Shown here: piece by piece, positions 59,365 to 59,432 of the stretch
Position numbering within the stretch: position 1 is the stretch's first letter
Layout: every line of letters starts with the position of its first letter
Origin: Enterococcus viikkiensis
GTDB lineage: Bacteria; Bacillota; Bacilli; Lactobacillales; Enterococcaceae
Length of the DNA: 59,432 bases
Direction of reading: 5' to 3'
Assembly: GCF_005405345.1 (NCBI RefSeq)
Contig: NZ_BJDW01000013.1
Span: 1-59,432, forward strand
Notes under the pieces: model-generated
Told to the model about the DNA's origin: nothing
Seen by the model: only the letters and a program-made list of their open reading frames with translations
Databases searched by the model: none
Translations under genes and position numbers: made by a program

Positions 59365-59432
59365 TCAAATTAAGTTAGACAAATCATCAATACTTACGTA
59401 ACTCAAAAATACTTCCAAAGGTGTTCGATAAT
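59365..59432 (-). mobile_element. IS30-family insertion sequence, transposase C-terminus (partial)
   Basis: On the minus strand the frame reads YRTPLEVFLSYVSIDDLSNLI and stops at 59365-59367. YRTP-EVF near the C-terminus is the typical ending of IS30-family transposases. The element's end lies near 59350-59365, inside the glycosyltransferase gene. The rest of the element is outside the window. Confidence 0.7.

Overview
The window reads as chromosomal DNA of a low-GC Gram-positive coccus of the Enterococcaceae, most likely an Enterococcus. Support comes from the housekeeping genes, strong AGGAGG ribosome binding sites, LPXTG surface proteins with Mga/EbpR-like regulators, an EfrAB-type ABC exporter pair and several PTS operons. 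The species cannot be fixed from sequence alone. No tRNA, rRNA, CRISPR array or replication origin was seen.

Layout. (1) 1-3.5 kb: two decayed genes, metG and a small membrane protein. (2) 3.5-11.7 kb: a DJ-1/PfpI protein, then a beta-glucoside system: LicT-type antiterminator with its RNA target, BglP-type PTS enzyme II, a divergent RpiR regulator with paired operator repeats, and GH4 and GH1 phospho-beta-glucosidases. (3) 11.7-30.9 kb: a double pilus island. One set is tip adhesin A1, regulator R1, small pilin B1 and backbone pilin C1. The other is A2, B2, C2, an aldehyde dehydrogenase and regulator R2. No sortase gene lies in or beside it. (4) 30.9-34.3 kb: two small minus-strand genes, then tatD-rnmV-rsmA. 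In many Firmicutes metG directly precedes tatD, so regions 2 and 3 (about 29 kb) look inserted into an ancestral metG-tatD neighbourhood. (5) 34.3-39.4 kb: a DUF3089 hydrolase and an RpiR/nanE/PTS cluster suited to N-acetylmannosamine uptake. (6) 39.4-45.3 kb: a T-box-like leader in front of a wrecked gene, trhO, a NiaX-type vitamin transporter under a palindromic operator, an atypical winged-helix regulator, a GH3 lipoprotein, and a Mef-like MFS exporter preceded by a 14-codon leader peptide. (7) 45.3-51.2 kb: the efrAB-like exporter, a CmpB-family membrane protein and a secreted 3D-domain protein. (8) 51.9 kb to the end: the start of a capsule/exopolysaccharide operon with promoter and attenuator, a wzz-wze-wzb-like module, a capD-like gene split by one in-frame stop, sugar transferases, and a glycosyltransferase that breaks off beside an IS30-family transposase.

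How the genes work together. The bgl genes import beta-glucosides as phosphosugars, cleave them and gate expression by carbon catabolite control (cre-like sites), antitermination and an RpiR repressor. The pilus island encodes two similar three-subunit pili that would need sortases encoded elsewhere. The nanE cluster turns imported ManNAc-6-P into GlcNAc-6-P.

Most interesting observations: the leader peptide MCASMRLKSFALTN, which carries the Arg-Leu-Lys type macrolide arrest motif ahead of a mef-like exporter; the duplicated sortase-less pilus island with unusual FPxT(S/N) sorting signals, a 212-residue internal duplication and recurrent AATAACGCTT elements; the CAG-to-TAG-like interruption in the capsule operon; and the T-box-like leader stranded before a pseudogene.
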